A DNA stretch of 64,000 nt, taken from positions 62,001-126,000 of the forward strand of contig NZ_RAXT01000003.1 in the NCBI RefSeq assembly GCF_003611475.1, written 5' to 3'. Under the pieces are notes generated by a model that was given only the letters and a program-made list of their open reading frames with translations, had not been told where the DNA came from and did not search any database. Both the position numbers and the translations under genes were made by a program. The stretch's first letter is position 1. Each line of letters starts with the position of its first letter. The stretch is from Acinetobacter rongchengensis (lineage in GTDB: Bacteria > Pseudomonadota > Gammaproteobacteria > Pseudomonadales > Moraxellaceae). Positions 41,276 through 51,488 of the stretch are shown here, piece by piece.

Positions 41276-42880
41276 TTAGTGAGCTGAGAATTGGTTCATT
41301 GTGTTTTTAGCATCATCGTGCGCTTTAAGAGCGTTATCACCAGAGAAGATTTCTTTGTGATCATCACCGATATCAGAACCAGCCATTGCTTGGTGTTTAA
41401 CACATGCGATACCACCGCGGATTTCTTTACGTTGTACGCCAGCAACATAAGCCAACATACCTTCAGAACCGAAGTAACCTTGTGCAAGCTCATGTGTAGA
41501 AAGCGCAGCAGTGTGGTAAGTCGGAAGTGTAATCAAGTGATGGAACACACCCGCTTCACGAGAAGCATCTGCTTGGAATGTACGTACTTTTTCATCAGCA
41601 TCAGCAGCTAATTCAGTGTTGTCGTACTCAGCGCTCATTAATTTAGCACGGTCGTAAGCAGAAACGTCTTTACCTTCAGCAACCCAACGGTCGTAAGCTT
41701 GTTGACGGAAGTTTAAAGTCCAGTTGAATGATGGGCTGTTGTTATAAACAAGCTTAGCATTTGGAACTGTTTCACGTACACGGTTAACCATATGAGCGAT
41801 TTCTTCAACGTTTGGCGTTGCAGTTTCGATCCAAAGAAGGTCTGCACCATTTTGTAAGCTAGATACGCAGTCAAGTACAACACGGTCAATTTGAGTGTCA
41901 GCACGGAACTGATATAAGCCAGAAGCCAAACGCTTAGGACGGTGTAATTTACCATTACGTTTGATCAAGATTTCATCTTCTTGAGCATCAGCAATGTCAA
42001 TTTCAGTTGTATCTAAGTAGCTGATATATTGAGAAGCGATGTCGCCTGGCTCTTTAACCACTGGGATTTTTTGAGTCAAGTCTGCGCCTTCAGAGTCAGT
42101 ACGCGCAACGATGATACCGTCATCAAGACCCATTTCTAAGAATGCATAACGTAATGCATGGATTTTAGCGATGAAGTCTTCATGTGGAACTGTTACTTTA
42201 CCAGCTTGGTGACCACATTGTTTCGCATCAGATACTTGGTTTTCAATTTGAAGCGCACAAGCACCAGCTTCGATCATTTTACGAGCAAGTAAGTAAGTCG
42301 CTTCTTCGTTACCGAAACCAGCGTCGATGTCAGCAATAATTGGCACAACGTGAGTTTGGAAATTGTCGATTTGAGCAGTGATTTCAGCAGCTTTAGCAGT
42401 ATCACCCGCTTCGTTTGCTTTTTTAAGCGCACGGAATAAATCGTTTAATTCTTTCGCATCAGCTTGACGTAAGAAAGTGTAGATTTCTTCGATCAATGCA
42501 GGTACTGAAGTTTTTTCGTGCATAGATTGGTCAGGAAGAGGACCGAATTCTGAACGAAGTGCAGCAACCATCCAACCTGAAAGGTAGATATAGCGACGTT
42601 CAGTAGTACCGAAATATTTTTTGTTCGCAATCATTTTTTGTTGTGCGATAAAACCGTGCCAGCAACCTAATGATTGAGTATATTTGCTAGAATCAGCATC
42701 ATAAGCAGCCATATCACGACGCATAATCGCAGCTGTATATTTAGCAATATCTAAACCAGTTTTGAATTGGTTTTGCATTTGCATACGTGCAGCGTCTTCT
42801 GGGCTAATATCGCGCCATGTGCTGCCGAATTTTGCTTTTAATTCGCGGATTGCATCAATCGCTGTTTGATATGTACTCAT
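41276..42880 (-). CDS. aceA: Isocitrate lyase
   Basis: AceA splits isocitrate into succinate and glyoxylate, the entry to the glyoxylate shunt needed for growth on acetate, fatty acids and alkanes. The 534-residue length matches the longer isocitrate lyase type of Acinetobacter and Pseudomonas. The catalytic loop is seen as DAKQCGHQAGKVTVPHEDF (KxCGH form), with the metal-site IIADIDAGFGNEEATY and the C-terminal KLVYNNSPSFNWTLNF. It is monocistronic; malate synthase is not in the window. A LysR gene is divergent 640 bp away. Confidence 0.96.
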   Translation of the reverse strand: MSTYQTAIDAIRELKAKFGSTWRDISPEDAARMQMQNQFKTGLDIAKYTAAIMRRDMAAYDADSSKYTQSLGCWHGFIAQQKMIANKKYFGTTERRYIYLSGWMVAALRSEFGPLPDQSMHEKTSVPALIEEIYTFLRQADAKELNDLFRALKKANEAGDTAKAAEITAQIDNFQTHVVPIIADIDAGFGNEEATYLLARKMIEAGACALQIENQVSDAKQCGHQAGKVTVPHEDFIAKIHALRYAFLEMGLDDGIIVARTDSEGADLTQKIPVVKEPGDIASQYISYLDTTEIDIADAQEDEILIKRNGKLHRPKRLASGLYQFRADTQIDRVVLDCVSSLQNGADLLWIETATPNVEEIAHMVNRVRETVPNAKLVYNNSPSFNWTLNFRQQAYDRWVAEGKDVSAYDRAKLMSAEYDNTELAADADEKVRTFQADASREAGVFHHLITLPTYHTAALSTHELAQGYFGSEGMLAYVAGVQRKEIRGGIACVKHQAMAGSDIGDDHKEIFSGDNALKAHDDAKNTMNQFSAH

Positions 42881-43517
42881 GATATTTTCCTGTAATAATA
42901 TTAGGATTTCATCAATCGAAGGGCCAAATCCACTCGGTATTTGATTGTTCAGACTTAGAACACTTCGTTGTTATGAACTAAGCTTAGTTTGACTACATCA
43001 ATTAATCCAATATTCTCAGTTAATTTTCAGTATTTATTTAAAAAATACATAGATCAAAACCGTATTATAATTATATTTTAAAATTATAAACAATTGTTTA
43101 ATATAACTTTTATATATTTTAACATTTTCATAATATGTCTAAAAATAGAACATTTCATTGTTTTTATATTGATTAGACTTAAGTCTGAACATGTAACAAA
43201 ATCACTTGAATTACGACTTTTAAGCGATAATATGATGATGTTTCAAGTAACCACCTATTTTCAAACCATTCGAAATTACAAAGCTTCCGCGCAATTTTAT
43301 AGATTCCTCATCCAACTACAATCAAGCAAGTTTCCTGAGAATGAATGTGCATCTTATTATGTTTATTTAGGCTGTAATGTGCTCTATTTGAATTTTTCGA
43401 ATATATACTCAATGATGTAAATAAGATGATGTTTTTTTCATCTGCTTTTCACACAAGATCATTTCCTTATGGCATAATCTAAAACGATTTCAGAATTTTA
43501 TTTTCGGTATTTATTTT
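42881..43517. other. Divergent spacer aceA / LysR gene with a 14-bp palindrome
   Basis: AACTAAGCTTAGTT at 42976-42989 is a perfect palindrome about 100 bases upstream of aceA and is a reasonable operator candidate. The rest is very AT-rich. An open frame at 43094-43420 has low-complexity, Phe/Tyr/Ile-rich translation and no ribosome-binding site, so I do not call it. Confidence 0.45.
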
Positions 43518-44507
43518 ATGAATCTGGAGCGGGTCGACCTTAACCTTCTAATCTATCTTGATGTTCTTCTACGTGAAAAAAATGTAACTCGTGCAGCTGA
43601 ACAGTTAGGTGTTACCCAGCCTGCGATGAGTAATATTTTACGTCGTTTACGTAATTTATTTAATGATCCACTTTTAATTCGCTCATCTGAAGGTATGACT
43701 CCTACAGAACGTGCATTAGAGTTACAACCTCGTATTCGTGATGCGCTTTCTGATTTATCGATGATTTTAGAGCCTCGTACAGAGTTTCGACCTTATACAT
43801 CAAATCGTGTATTCCGTATCATGACTTCTGATTATGCAGAAGCGACCTTAGTACCACGTTTAGTCAAAGCATTACGTTCTGAAGCACCGAATGTCGTTCT
43901 CGACTTTTTAACCCCAAGTGACGTGTCATACCGTGACATGGAACAAGGTAAAGTTGACTTGGCGATTAACCGATTCAATGAAATTCCACAAAGTTTTCAC
44001 CAAGTTTTAGTTTGGCGTGATAGTTTTTCATGTTTATTGAATAGCAAACACCCTGCTGCAAGCAATTTGAACCTAAAAAGCTATTTAGATGCACAACATA
44101 TTTGGGTATCTAAAACTGGGATGGGCGTCGGCTTTGGTGTCAACCCGGAAAAGCAAGCAGGTTTAGGTTGGATTGATCAAGCTTTAGAGCGTATCGGGCA
44201 AAAACGTAAAATTTCAGTCTTTACTCGTCACTATCAAATGCCTGCTTTATTGGCATCCAATGTAGACTTGATTGCGACTTTACCGACCCGTATTGCACGT
44301 TTACAAGCCAAAAGCCAAAATTTATTGATTAAAGACCCACCTTTTTATATTCCTGAATTTGAATTAAAAATGGCATGGTGTCCTTTACTTCATCATCACC
44401 CTGCACATCGTTGGTTAAGACAATTGATCCTTTATGTTGCACGTCAAATGATTGAAGAAGAAAATCGTGAATTTATGCAAAATAATTCTCATTTTTCTCA
44501 ATATTAA
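43518..44507 (+). CDS. LysR-family transcriptional regulator
   Basis: The 329-residue protein has the winged helix-turn-helix at residues 1-65 (VDLNLLIYLDVLLREKNVTRAAEQLGVTQPAMSNILRRLRNLFNDPLLIRS). A periplasmic-binding-protein-like effector domain follows, from RVFRIMTSDYAEATLVPRLV on. The DLNLL start and the NxxRLR pattern resemble the NodD/NahR branch. Its target is not certain. It is divergent from aceA but 640 bp away, and it may instead regulate itself or a distant gene. Confidence 0.9.
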   Translation: MNLERVDLNLLIYLDVLLREKNVTRAAEQLGVTQPAMSNILRRLRNLFNDPLLIRSSEGMTPTERALELQPRIRDALSDLSMILEPRTEFRPYTSNRVFRIMTSDYAEATLVPRLVKALRSEAPNVVLDFLTPSDVSYRDMEQGKVDLAINRFNEIPQSFHQVLVWRDSFSCLLNSKHPAASNLNLKSYLDAQHIWVSKTGMGVGFGVNPEKQAGLGWIDQALERIGQKRKISVFTRHYQMPALLASNVDLIATLPTRIARLQAKSQNLLIKDPPFYIPEFELKMAWCPLLHHHPAHRWLRQLILYVARQMIEEENREFMQNNSHFSQY

Positions 44508-44653
44508 TAAAATTTTCTTAAATTCTGATTATTTCAAGATTATACTCATTTCAAATCGGTAGTAAGTCAGTGACTTACTACCACTTCCTTTTATGTGTTA
44601 ACTTATTATGTATTCATAACTTCTCATAATAATGATGATCCGCAGGTGGATAC

Positions 44654-45976
44654 GTGAGCCTCTTCCAGAATATCGTAATCATCGTCATTCTCATTGCAGG
44701 AGCAGGTTTTTTATCTTTAACTGAAATCGCACTTGCTGGTGCGCGTAAAGTTAAACTCAAAATTCTTGCAGAATCAGGCGATGAACGTGCTCAAAAAGTT
44801 TTAGATTTACAGCAAAATTCAGCTGACTTTTTTGCTGCCTCTCAAATTGGATTAAATGCTGTCGCTATTCTTGGTGGTATTTTAGGTGAAGGCGCATTTC
44901 GCCCCTATTTCTTTGAATTTGTTTCTCGTTTCTATGTCGGTGATTGGGCTGAAACCATTAGCTTTGTGCTTTCATTTACCTTAGTCACATCGTTGTTTAT
45001 TCTTTTTGCAGATTTAATGCCTAAACGTTTGGCAATGATTGCACCTGAAAAAATCGCTGTATCAGTCATTGAGCCAATTCAGATTTTTATTGTGGTATGT
45101 AAGCCTTTAGCTTGGTTTATCAATGCGATTGCGAATTTGTTATTCCGCTTATTTAAAGTCAATACTACACGTGAAGATAACATCACATTTGATGATATTT
45201 CTGCGGTGATGGATGCAGGTGCGCAAGCTGGTGTTTTACAAAAGCAAGAACATCATTTTATTGAAAATGTATTTGAACTTGAAGAGCGTAACGTTCCTTC
45301 CAGCATGACTACCCGTGAAAACGTGGTGTATTTTACTTTGAAGGAATCAGAAGCCAGTATTCGTCAAAAATTGGCCGAATACCCGTATTCAAAATTTTTG
45401 GTATGTAGTGAAAATATTGACAATGTCATCGGTTATATTGATGCGAAAGATATTCTAGTACGTATTCTCAATAATCAATCCTTACTTCAGTTAAATGAAA
45501 ATACCATTCGTACTGTTCTGACTATTCCAGATACATTAACCCTTTCTGAATTGCTAGACCGCTTTCGTTCAACCAAAGAAAAATTTGCAGTGGTGATCAA
45601 TGAGTACGCACTGGTTGTAGGCGTAATTACTCTTTCAGATATCATGATCACTGTTATGGGAGATTGGGTCATACCAATTGAAGAAGAGCAGCAAATTATT
45701 AAGCGGGATAATAACTCATGGTTAATTGAAGGTAGCACTCCAATTGAAGACATGAAACATGCCTTAGCTATCGACGAAATGCCTGATGAAGAAAGTTATG
45801 AAACTCTGGCTGGTTTTATGATGTATCAGTTACGTAAGATTCCTAAGCCCGCAGATACTGTGATTTTCGGCGGTTATAAGTTTGAAGTGGTTGATGTCGA
45901 TCATTTTAAAATAGACCAACTTTTGGTTACTCGTCTGCTTGAAAGACCTGAACTAGAATCAACTGATGAGCCTTAA
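44654..45976 (+). CDS. CNNM/CorC-type membrane protein (hemolysin family)
   Basis: The 440-residue protein has an N-terminal CNNM (DUF21) membrane domain with about four helices (NIVIIVILIAGAGFLSLTEIALAGARKVKLK is diagnostic). A CBS pair follows, at about 205-325 (MTTRENVVYFTLKES and VINEYALVVGVITLSDI), and a C-terminal CorC/HlyC domain. Such proteins are tied to magnesium or cobalt efflux. Translation starts at a GTG preceded by AGGTGG. It is monocistronic with a terminator after it. Confidence 0.88.
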   Translation: MSLFQNIVIIVILIAGAGFLSLTEIALAGARKVKLKILAESGDERAQKVLDLQQNSADFFAASQIGLNAVAILGGILGEGAFRPYFFEFVSRFYVGDWAETISFVLSFTLVTSLFILFADLMPKRLAMIAPEKIAVSVIEPIQIFIVVCKPLAWFINAIANLLFRLFKVNTTREDNITFDDISAVMDAGAQAGVLQKQEHHFIENVFELEERNVPSSMTTRENVVYFTLKESEASIRQKLAEYPYSKFLVCSENIDNVIGYIDAKDILVRILNNQSLLQLNENTIRTVLTIPDTLTLSELLDRFRSTKEKFAVVINEYALVVGVITLSDIMITVMGDWVIPIEEEQQIIKRDNNSWLIEGSTPIEDMKHALAIDEMPDEESYETLAGFMMYQLRKIPKPADTVIFGGYKFEVVDVDHFKIDQLLVTRLLERPELESTDEP

Positions 45977-46492
45977 CCTTTCACTTAAATTTTACTTTTA
46001 AATCAGAGATTAAATATAAACCAAACAAATAGTTTTGTTTGGTTTTTTATTTTTATTAAAAAATCAGCACAAAAAATATGCAAAAGTATATTTCATCACA
46101 TTTTAGAAAATAGCCTATTTTCAACACAAATCTGCTATAAAGCATGCCATACAAGGCTTTCACTGAGTAGCAAATCTCTATTTTTAACAACATTTATATA
46201 TAAATTTTAGAAATATGAAAAATATCTAAAGTTTATGAATCAAAGAATAGATAAATAAAATTAAGAAAAAACAATTATTTAAAAATATGCACCATTTTGG
46301 ATATAAAATTTCATAAACCCATAAACCATTGTTTAATAAATACTATTTATTTTAAAAATAATCATCATTTCAATATTTTTTTTTATATATTTTAATTCTT
46401 ATCATAAATCTTTAGCATCCATCCATAAATACCCACAGTACCAAAACATCAAAAGACTTTCAAAAGTTAAAGTCTTACTCAAGGATTGAACC
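45977..46492. other. Spacer upstream of citrate transporter gene
   Basis: After a terminator at 46019-46048, about 440 bp of AT-rich DNA precede the citrate transporter gene. No ORF is seen. CAAGGA a few bases before the ATG serves as ribosome-binding site. Confidence 0.45.
46019..46048 (+). terminator. Intrinsic terminator after CorC-type gene
   Basis: AACCAAACAA / TTGTTTGGTT (46019-46028 with 46035-46044) is followed by a T-run. Confidence 0.82.
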
Positions 46493-47833
46493 ATGTTAAC
46501 CGTATTAGGTTTAGGCATGATCTTGTGCTTTATGTACTTGATCATGTCCAGACGAATGACTGCTCTTGCTGCTTTAACGCTTATCCCTATTTTATTTGCT
46601 CTCATTGCTTACGGTTTAAGTTTTTACGTCGATAGTTTAGCGCATATTGAAATCAAAGAACTGGGCGAAATGATGCTTGAAGGTGTGAAAAAACTTGCAC
46701 CAACTGGCGTTATGTTACTCTTCGCAATTCTTTACTTTGCCATCATGATTGATACGGGTTTATTCGACCCTTCTGTCAAATTTATTCTAAAACTGGTGAA
46801 AGGTGATCCTCTCAAAGTCGTGATTGGTACAATCACACTTACGCTGATTGTGTCATTAGATGGTGATGGTTCAACCACTTATATGATCTGTGTGGCTGCA
46901 ATGCTTCCACTCTACAAGCGCTTAGGCATGAGTCCATTAATCATGGCATGTTTAATGATGCTCGCCAGTGGAATCATGAACCTCACGCCTTGGGGAGGCC
47001 CGACTGCACGTGCAGCGAGTGCATTGCATGTAGACCCAAGTGATGTATTTATCCCAATGATTTTACCAATGGTCTTTGCAATCATTTGGTTATACTTCCT
47101 CGGCTATATGTATGGACGCATGGAACGTAAACGTTTAGGTATTGTCGAACTCGATATTAGCCATGGCGACAATATTCAGATTTCAACCAACCCTGAAGCA
47201 AACCGTGCAAATCTAAGATGGTTCAATGCTTTATTAACATTGACATTAATGGTTTGTCTTGTAAAAGGTGTATTGCCAATGTCGATTCTCTTTATGGTCG
47301 CATTGTGTATTGCACTGGTGGTGAACTATAAAGATATCGACATGCAAAAAAGCTTGGTTGCTAACCATGCAGGTAGTGCCTTGAACGTTGTCGGTATCAT
47401 TTTCGCAGCCGGTATTTTCACGGGTATTCTGTCTGGTACTGGTATGGTTGATGCGATGTCTAAGGAATTGGTTGCCATTATTCCTGAAAGTATGGGGCCT
47501 TATTTAGCACCTATTACAGCCATTGTGAGTATGCCTTTGACATTCTTTATGTCGAATGATGCATTCTACTATGGCGTTCTGCCTATTCTTTCTGAAGCAG
47601 CAAGTCATTATGGTATTACCCCTGTGGAAATGGCGCGTGCTTCAATCGTGGGACAGCCTGTACACTTACTTTCACCTCTCGTTCCATCGACTTATTTATT
47701 GTGTGGATTAGCAGGTATTGAATTTGGACAACATCAAAAATTCGCAATTAAGTGGGCGATCATTACGTGTTTGGTGATGTTAGTAACCGCTTTGATTTTT
47801 GGTATTTTCCCACTCTATTCAACACTCGGTTAA
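46493..47833 (+). CDS. CitMHS-family citrate transporter
   Basis: The 446-residue polytopic protein has about 12 hydrophobic segments. Signatures of the CitM/CitH type carriers include TLTLIVSLDGDGSTTYMICVAAMLPL, LASGIMNLTPWGGPTARAASAL and PLTFFMSNDAFYYGVLPIL. These carriers import citrate complexed with a divalent metal, driven by protons. A citrate importer supplies the TCA cycle genes elsewhere in the window. It stands alone between a terminator and another terminator; no two-component regulator is adjacent. Confidence 0.92.
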   Translation: MLTVLGLGMILCFMYLIMSRRMTALAALTLIPILFALIAYGLSFYVDSLAHIEIKELGEMMLEGVKKLAPTGVMLLFAILYFAIMIDTGLFDPSVKFILKLVKGDPLKVVIGTITLTLIVSLDGDGSTTYMICVAAMLPLYKRLGMSPLIMACLMMLASGIMNLTPWGGPTARAASALHVDPSDVFIPMILPMVFAIIWLYFLGYMYGRMERKRLGIVELDISHGDNIQISTNPEANRANLRWFNALLTLTLMVCLVKGVLPMSILFMVALCIALVVNYKDIDMQKSLVANHAGSALNVVGIIFAAGIFTGILSGTGMVDAMSKELVAIIPESMGPYLAPITAIVSMPLTFFMSNDAFYYGVLPILSEAASHYGITPVEMARASIVGQPVHLLSPLVPSTYLLCGLAGIEFGQHQKFAIKWAIITCLVMLVTALIFGIFPLYSTLG

Positions 47834-47880
47834 TAGATTGAGAGAGCAATGATGATTCCTGCTCACTCCTGAAATAGAAA

Positions 47881-47907
47881 AAAGCACCATTCAATGGTGC
47901 TTTTTTT
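47881..47907 (+). terminator. Intrinsic terminator of the citrate transporter gene
   Basis: AAAGCACCAT / ATGGTGCTTT (47881-47890 with 47894-47903) has a three-base loop and T-run. A-runs on the other side may also serve the convergent gene at 47972. Confidence 0.9.
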
Positions 47908-47971
47908 GACTCTATAACTTGTCCAAAATCAACTGAGTATTAGAAGTTTTCTTCCTAGTTCAACTTAAAAT

Positions 47972-48484
47972 TTAATTGCCACCATAAAGATGAATCAATT
48001 GATCAAGTACAGCTTGATAATGAATTGAAATATCTTCTTCTAAGGTTTTATAAGCACTGTCGAATTGTACCATTGGCCAACCTTCCTTCCAAAAAGGAAA
48101 AATGTTGTGTAAATCACGTGTTACTGTCGCATCTTCACGCGTAATTGCTTGTGCAATTTGCGCAAGTACTTGTGCTGTTTCCGCACCATCAATTGCTAAA
48201 TAATCGATACCACGTACTTTTAAAATTCGGATACGGTCTTTCTTATAACGGATTTTCTTGGCTTGGGCTTCATTTAAATCTAAAGCTAAAGTCACAGCTT
48301 CAACAAACTTCTCTTCGAAACTATCATTCAGTGCAACCAAAGCTTGTTTATGTGCTTCCTGACGCCCTGCTTTTCCACCATCACGAATGATTTTTTTTGC
48401 TTCAACATTCAATTCATCCGATTTCATCGATTGAAGAATGTCTAAAATTTCAATATCACTTAATGATGCAGAAGAGTCGGTCAT
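47972..48484 (-). CDS. Unknown cytoplasmic protein
   Basis: The frame is open to 48610, but the ATG at 48484 has AGGA five bases before it and begins a normal polar sequence (MTDSSASLSDIEILDILQSMK), so 170 residues are called. The protein is mixed alpha/beta without membrane spans or signal peptide. Segments KKIIRDGGKAGRQEAHKQAL and KKIRYKKDRIRILKVRGIDYLAID are basic and could bind nucleic acid. I recognise no family. It is convergent with the citrate transporter gene. Confidence 0.65.
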   Translation of the reverse strand: MTDSSASLSDIEILDILQSMKSDELNVEAKKIIRDGGKAGRQEAHKQALVALNDSFEEKFVEAVTLALDLNEAQAKKIRYKKDRIRILKVRGIDYLAIDGAETAQVLAQIAQAITREDATVTRDLHNIFPFWKEGWPMVQFDSAYKTLEEDISIHYQAVLDQLIHLYGGN

Positions 48485-48778
48485 GGGAGTCCTAAAAGAT
48501 AAATAAATAGATTGAGTATTTTCGCATAATTTTGAAATTAAATCAGAGATAATCTTCATCCCACACGATCTAGATAGAAGGATTAACTCACGTTCTTCAA
48601 ACTTAATCATTTATTTAAAATTAAGCTTTAATCGATACTGTACTCGATTTGTTGATAAAGTCTTATGGGTTGATAAATCCCTGTTTATTGATAGAACATA
48701 GAGATACACAATTCTGTACTTTCTAAGTCATGTGAATTTTGCTATTGATGGATCAGACGATAAAAATGGAGAAATCGA

Positions 48779-49789
48779 ATGAAAGCAGTTGCCTATAAAA
48801 AACCTTTGCCTATTTCACAGCCTCATGTTTTTTCAGATATTGAAATAGAAAAACCAACTGCAACTGGACATGATCTGTTGGTTGAAGTGAAAGCCATTTC
48901 CATCAACCCTGTTGATATTAAAATGCGCCAACGCACTTCAAGTGAAAATGAAACATGGAAAATTCTAGGACATGATGCAGTCGGTATTGTCAGGGCTGTA
49001 GGTGAACACGTTCAGCACTTTAAAATCGGCGATGAGGTTTTTTATGCGGGTTCAAATCAGCGTCAAGGATCTTATGCAGAATTTCAATTGGTGGATGAAA
49101 GAATCGTCGGCTTAAAACCCAAGAATCTCAGTGATGCTGAAGCTGCTGCCCTGCCTTTAACCTCAATTACGGCGTGGGAAATGTTATTTGACCGTCTAAA
49201 AGTACAAGAAGCCCTTGATTTAAATGCAGTCATTTTAGTGATTGGCGCTGCGGGTGGCGTCGGTTCGATTGCGGTACAACTTTTAAAAACATTAACCAAC
49301 CTTAAAGTCATTGCAACTGCCTCACGTCCTGAGTCAAAAGCATGGTTAGAGTCGATTGGTGCAGATTATATTATTGATCATCATCAGCCTTTGGAACAAC
49401 AAGTGCTTGATTTGAATATTGGCTTACCTGATTATATTTTTTCAATTACAGGTACAGCGGGTTATACCCAGTCGATTGCTAATTTAATTGCACCACAAGG
49501 TCATTTTGGTTTAATTGATGATCCTGACAATTTTGTGATCAATCCTTTTAAAATCAAGTCTGTAGCAATTCATTGGGAATCTATGTTCACACGTTCAACA
49601 TTCCAAACACATGATATGTCTCGACAAAGACAGATTTTAAATCATCTCGCTGAATTGGTTGAACAAGGTAAAATTAAAACCACACTTTCTGAGAACTTAG
49701 GTGTGATTAATGCTGAAAATATTGTGAAAGCACATACCCTCATCGAGAGTGGAAAGAGTATTGGCAAAATTGTATTAGAAGGGTTTTAG
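48779..49789 (+). CDS. MDR-superfamily zinc-type alcohol dehydrogenase-like oxidoreductase
   Basis: The 336-residue protein has the GroES-like fold (residues 1-120, with INPVDIKMRQRTSSENETWKILGHDAVGIV) and a Rossmann domain with VIGAAGGVGSIAVQLLK near 158. Catalytic-zinc ligands of true alcohol dehydrogenases are missing, which places it with zinc-independent quinone-reductase or enoyl-reductase-like MDR enzymes. GGAG is eight bases upstream of the ATG. It converges with a second MDR gene behind a shared terminator. Substrate unknown. Confidence 0.85.
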   Translation: MKAVAYKKPLPISQPHVFSDIEIEKPTATGHDLLVEVKAISINPVDIKMRQRTSSENETWKILGHDAVGIVRAVGEHVQHFKIGDEVFYAGSNQRQGSYAEFQLVDERIVGLKPKNLSDAEAAALPLTSITAWEMLFDRLKVQEALDLNAVILVIGAAGGVGSIAVQLLKTLTNLKVIATASRPESKAWLESIGADYIIDHHQPLEQQVLDLNIGLPDYIFSITGTAGYTQSIANLIAPQGHFGLIDDPDNFVINPFKIKSVAIHWESMFTRSTFQTHDMSRQRQILNHLAELVEQGKIKTTLSENLGVINAENIVKAHTLIESGKSIGKIVLEGF

Positions 49790-49856
49790 ATTTGAATTAG
49801 GCTTTTATTTACGTTTTTTATCTCTAGCTTTTACCTATAGGTTTTTGGTTAAAAAT

Positions 49857-49887
49857 AAACGCCTCATTTCAATAGAAAGAGGCGTTT
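49857..49887. terminator. Shared terminator of two convergent oxidoreductase genes
   Basis: AAACGCCTC / GAGGCGTTT (49857-49865 with 49879-49887) forms a 9-bp stem, flanked by A- and T-rich runs on either side. Confidence 0.8.
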
Positions 49888-49921
49888 ATTCATCGTCATA
49901 TCAACAAAATATAAATTGTAT

Positions 49922-50914
49922 TTAAATCACTTCAACCACAACTTTACCAATATGTTCACCTGTATCCATAATTGCATGCGCATCTTGGATTTGATCAAAT
50001 TTAAAGGTTTTATAAATCATCGGTAAACATTCACCTTTTGCCCACAATGGTGCAACCTGTTGTTGTATGCCTTGTGCAATTTCCGCTTTTTCCGTCGTCG
50101 TTCTTGCACGCATGGTCGAACCAGTAATGGTCAATCGTTTCATCATGATTTGACCGAGTGAAATCTCTTTGGCTTTTGCACCTGCCAAGAAAGCGATATA
50201 AACCAAACGTCCATCACGACGTAGTAAGCTTAAGTTCTTTTCTAAATACGGTGCGCCAACCATATCAAGAATGATGTCTACACCTTCATTATTGGTTTTT
50301 TCTTGGATGGCTTTTTCAAAATCTTGGGTTTTATAGTTAATCGCATCGGTTAAATCTGCGATAGCGTGTACTTTTTCATCTGACCCCACAGTCGCAAAGG
50401 TCTTGATGCCAAATGATTTACATAGCATCAGTACCGTTGTTCCGATCCCACTTGCGCCACCATGCACCAATAACGTCTCGCCTGCTTTGGCCTTAGCCAT
50501 TTGGAATACATTTGCCCAAACAGTGAAGAATGTTTCTGGAATAGCTGCAGCTTGTACAAAGCTCACTCCTTCAGGGATGGTTAAGGTTTGGCTTCGCGGC
50601 ACAACACAGTATTCTGCATAACCCCCACCGTTGGTTAAACCACAAACTTTATCACCAACTTTAAACTGGGTAACATCTGCACCAACTGCTTCTACAACTC
50701 CGGCAACTTCTAAGCCGGGTACTGGTGTTACGCCTTTAGGCATTGGGTATAAGCCTTGGCGTTGTAAAATATCAGGACGGTTAATACCAAATGCATGTAC
50801 TTTTACCAAGACTTCATCTGCTTTTGCTTGTGGGATTGCAACCGTTTCATAAGCGAGTTTATCTACGCCACCAGGTTCTGTAATGATGACGTGTTGCATG
50901 GTTGCCTGAGACAT
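49922..50914 (-). CDS. NAD(P)H-quinone oxidoreductase (PIG3-like)
   Basis: The 330-residue MDR protein begins TMQHVIITEPGGVDKLAYE and contains GINRPDILQRQGLYPMPKGVTPVPGLEVAGVV, which is characteristic of the PIG3 quinone oxidoreductase group. The NADPH-binding LLVHGGASGIGTTVLMLCKSFG lies near residue 148. A well-placed GGAG precedes the ATG. Upstream is a repeat-rich spacer next to cysN. Likely role: two- or one-electron reduction of quinones or enones. Confidence 0.88.
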   Translation of the reverse strand: MSQATMQHVIITEPGGVDKLAYETVAIPQAKADEVLVKVHAFGINRPDILQRQGLYPMPKGVTPVPGLEVAGVVEAVGADVTQFKVGDKVCGLTNGGGYAEYCVVPRSQTLTIPEGVSFVQAAAIPETFFTVWANVFQMAKAKAGETLLVHGGASGIGTTVLMLCKSFGIKTFATVGSDEKVHAIADLTDAINYKTQDFEKAIQEKTNNEGVDIILDMVGAPYLEKNLSLLRRDGRLVYIAFLAGAKAKEISLGQIMMKRLTITGSTMRARTTTEKAEIAQGIQQQVAPLWAKGECLPMIYKTFKFDQIQDAHAIMDTGEHIGKVVVEVI

Positions 50915-51293
50915 GGTTCGCTCCTAAGTCTTTCAATACTTTTCAAGTTTTATGTATAGAAACATAAAACTTTGTGGCTTTGAAGAATAGTGGACTTATG
51001 TATGAAAGTTTAAATGTTTTGGGAGTGTGGATGATTGGATGAGATGATTGATTTGAGACGATCAGCGCAATTTCAGAAATCATTTGGTTTTAAGATCGGT
51101 ATTTTTTTGAGTTTTAATAAGCTGAATAAGTCATGAATTTCTTAGATGGTTTGTTCTTCATACAGATAATAGGTCGTTAAATAAATTCTAGATCTCCCTC
51201 ATTTTTAAAGATAAGGAGCATGCTCCGTAAGAAGGAAGGATGAAAAAATCGCCTTACGGCGCGTAATGTTGATCATTTAAGCCTTTTGAAATC

Positions 51294-51330
51294 CTCCTTA
51301 TCCCTCCTTTTAAAAAGGAGGGATAAGGAG
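51294..51330. repeat. 37-bp near-perfect palindrome (18-bp arms)
   Basis: The arms at 51294-51311 and 51313-51330 are exactly complementary with one central base. The right arm ends GGAGGGATAAGGAG. It lies 160 bp downstream of cysN and belongs to a cluster of purine/pyrimidine-strand hairpins. Confidence 0.88.
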
Positions 51331-51375
51331 CACTGCTGTGCAAGGAATCTAAAATTATTCTAAATTCTCAACCGT

Positions 51376-51412
51376 TCCCCCTCTTTCTTAAAGAGGGGTT
51401 AGGGGAGATTCT
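51376..51412. repeat. Dispersed hairpin repeat (GGGTTAGGGG type), copy downstream of cysN
   Basis: CCCCTCTTT / AAAGAGGGG (51378-51386 with 51390-51398) is followed by TTAGGGGAGATTCT. The same architecture occurs at 53198-53234 and, more divergent, at 17577-17623. Confidence 0.8.
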
Positions 51413-51488
51413 TAGATGAATAGCTACTAAATTACTCTTAACTGACTGGCATTAGCCTCACAGCGGGTTCTTCAATCCATCCAATCTC

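Larger units (their letters stand above)
50915..51488. other. Repeat-rich spacer between quinone oxidoreductase gene and cysN
   Basis: No gene is seen. The right half is packed with short inverted repeats, listed separately, plus GGAGCATGCTCC (51215-51226), a perfect 12-bp palindrome, and CGCCTTACGGCG near 51250. Confidence 0.6.

Noticed and set aside
43094-43420. Open frame of 108 codons upstream of the LysR gene
   Set aside because: Low-complexity Phe/Tyr/Ile-rich translation in AT-rich DNA, no ribosome-binding site, and no family pattern.
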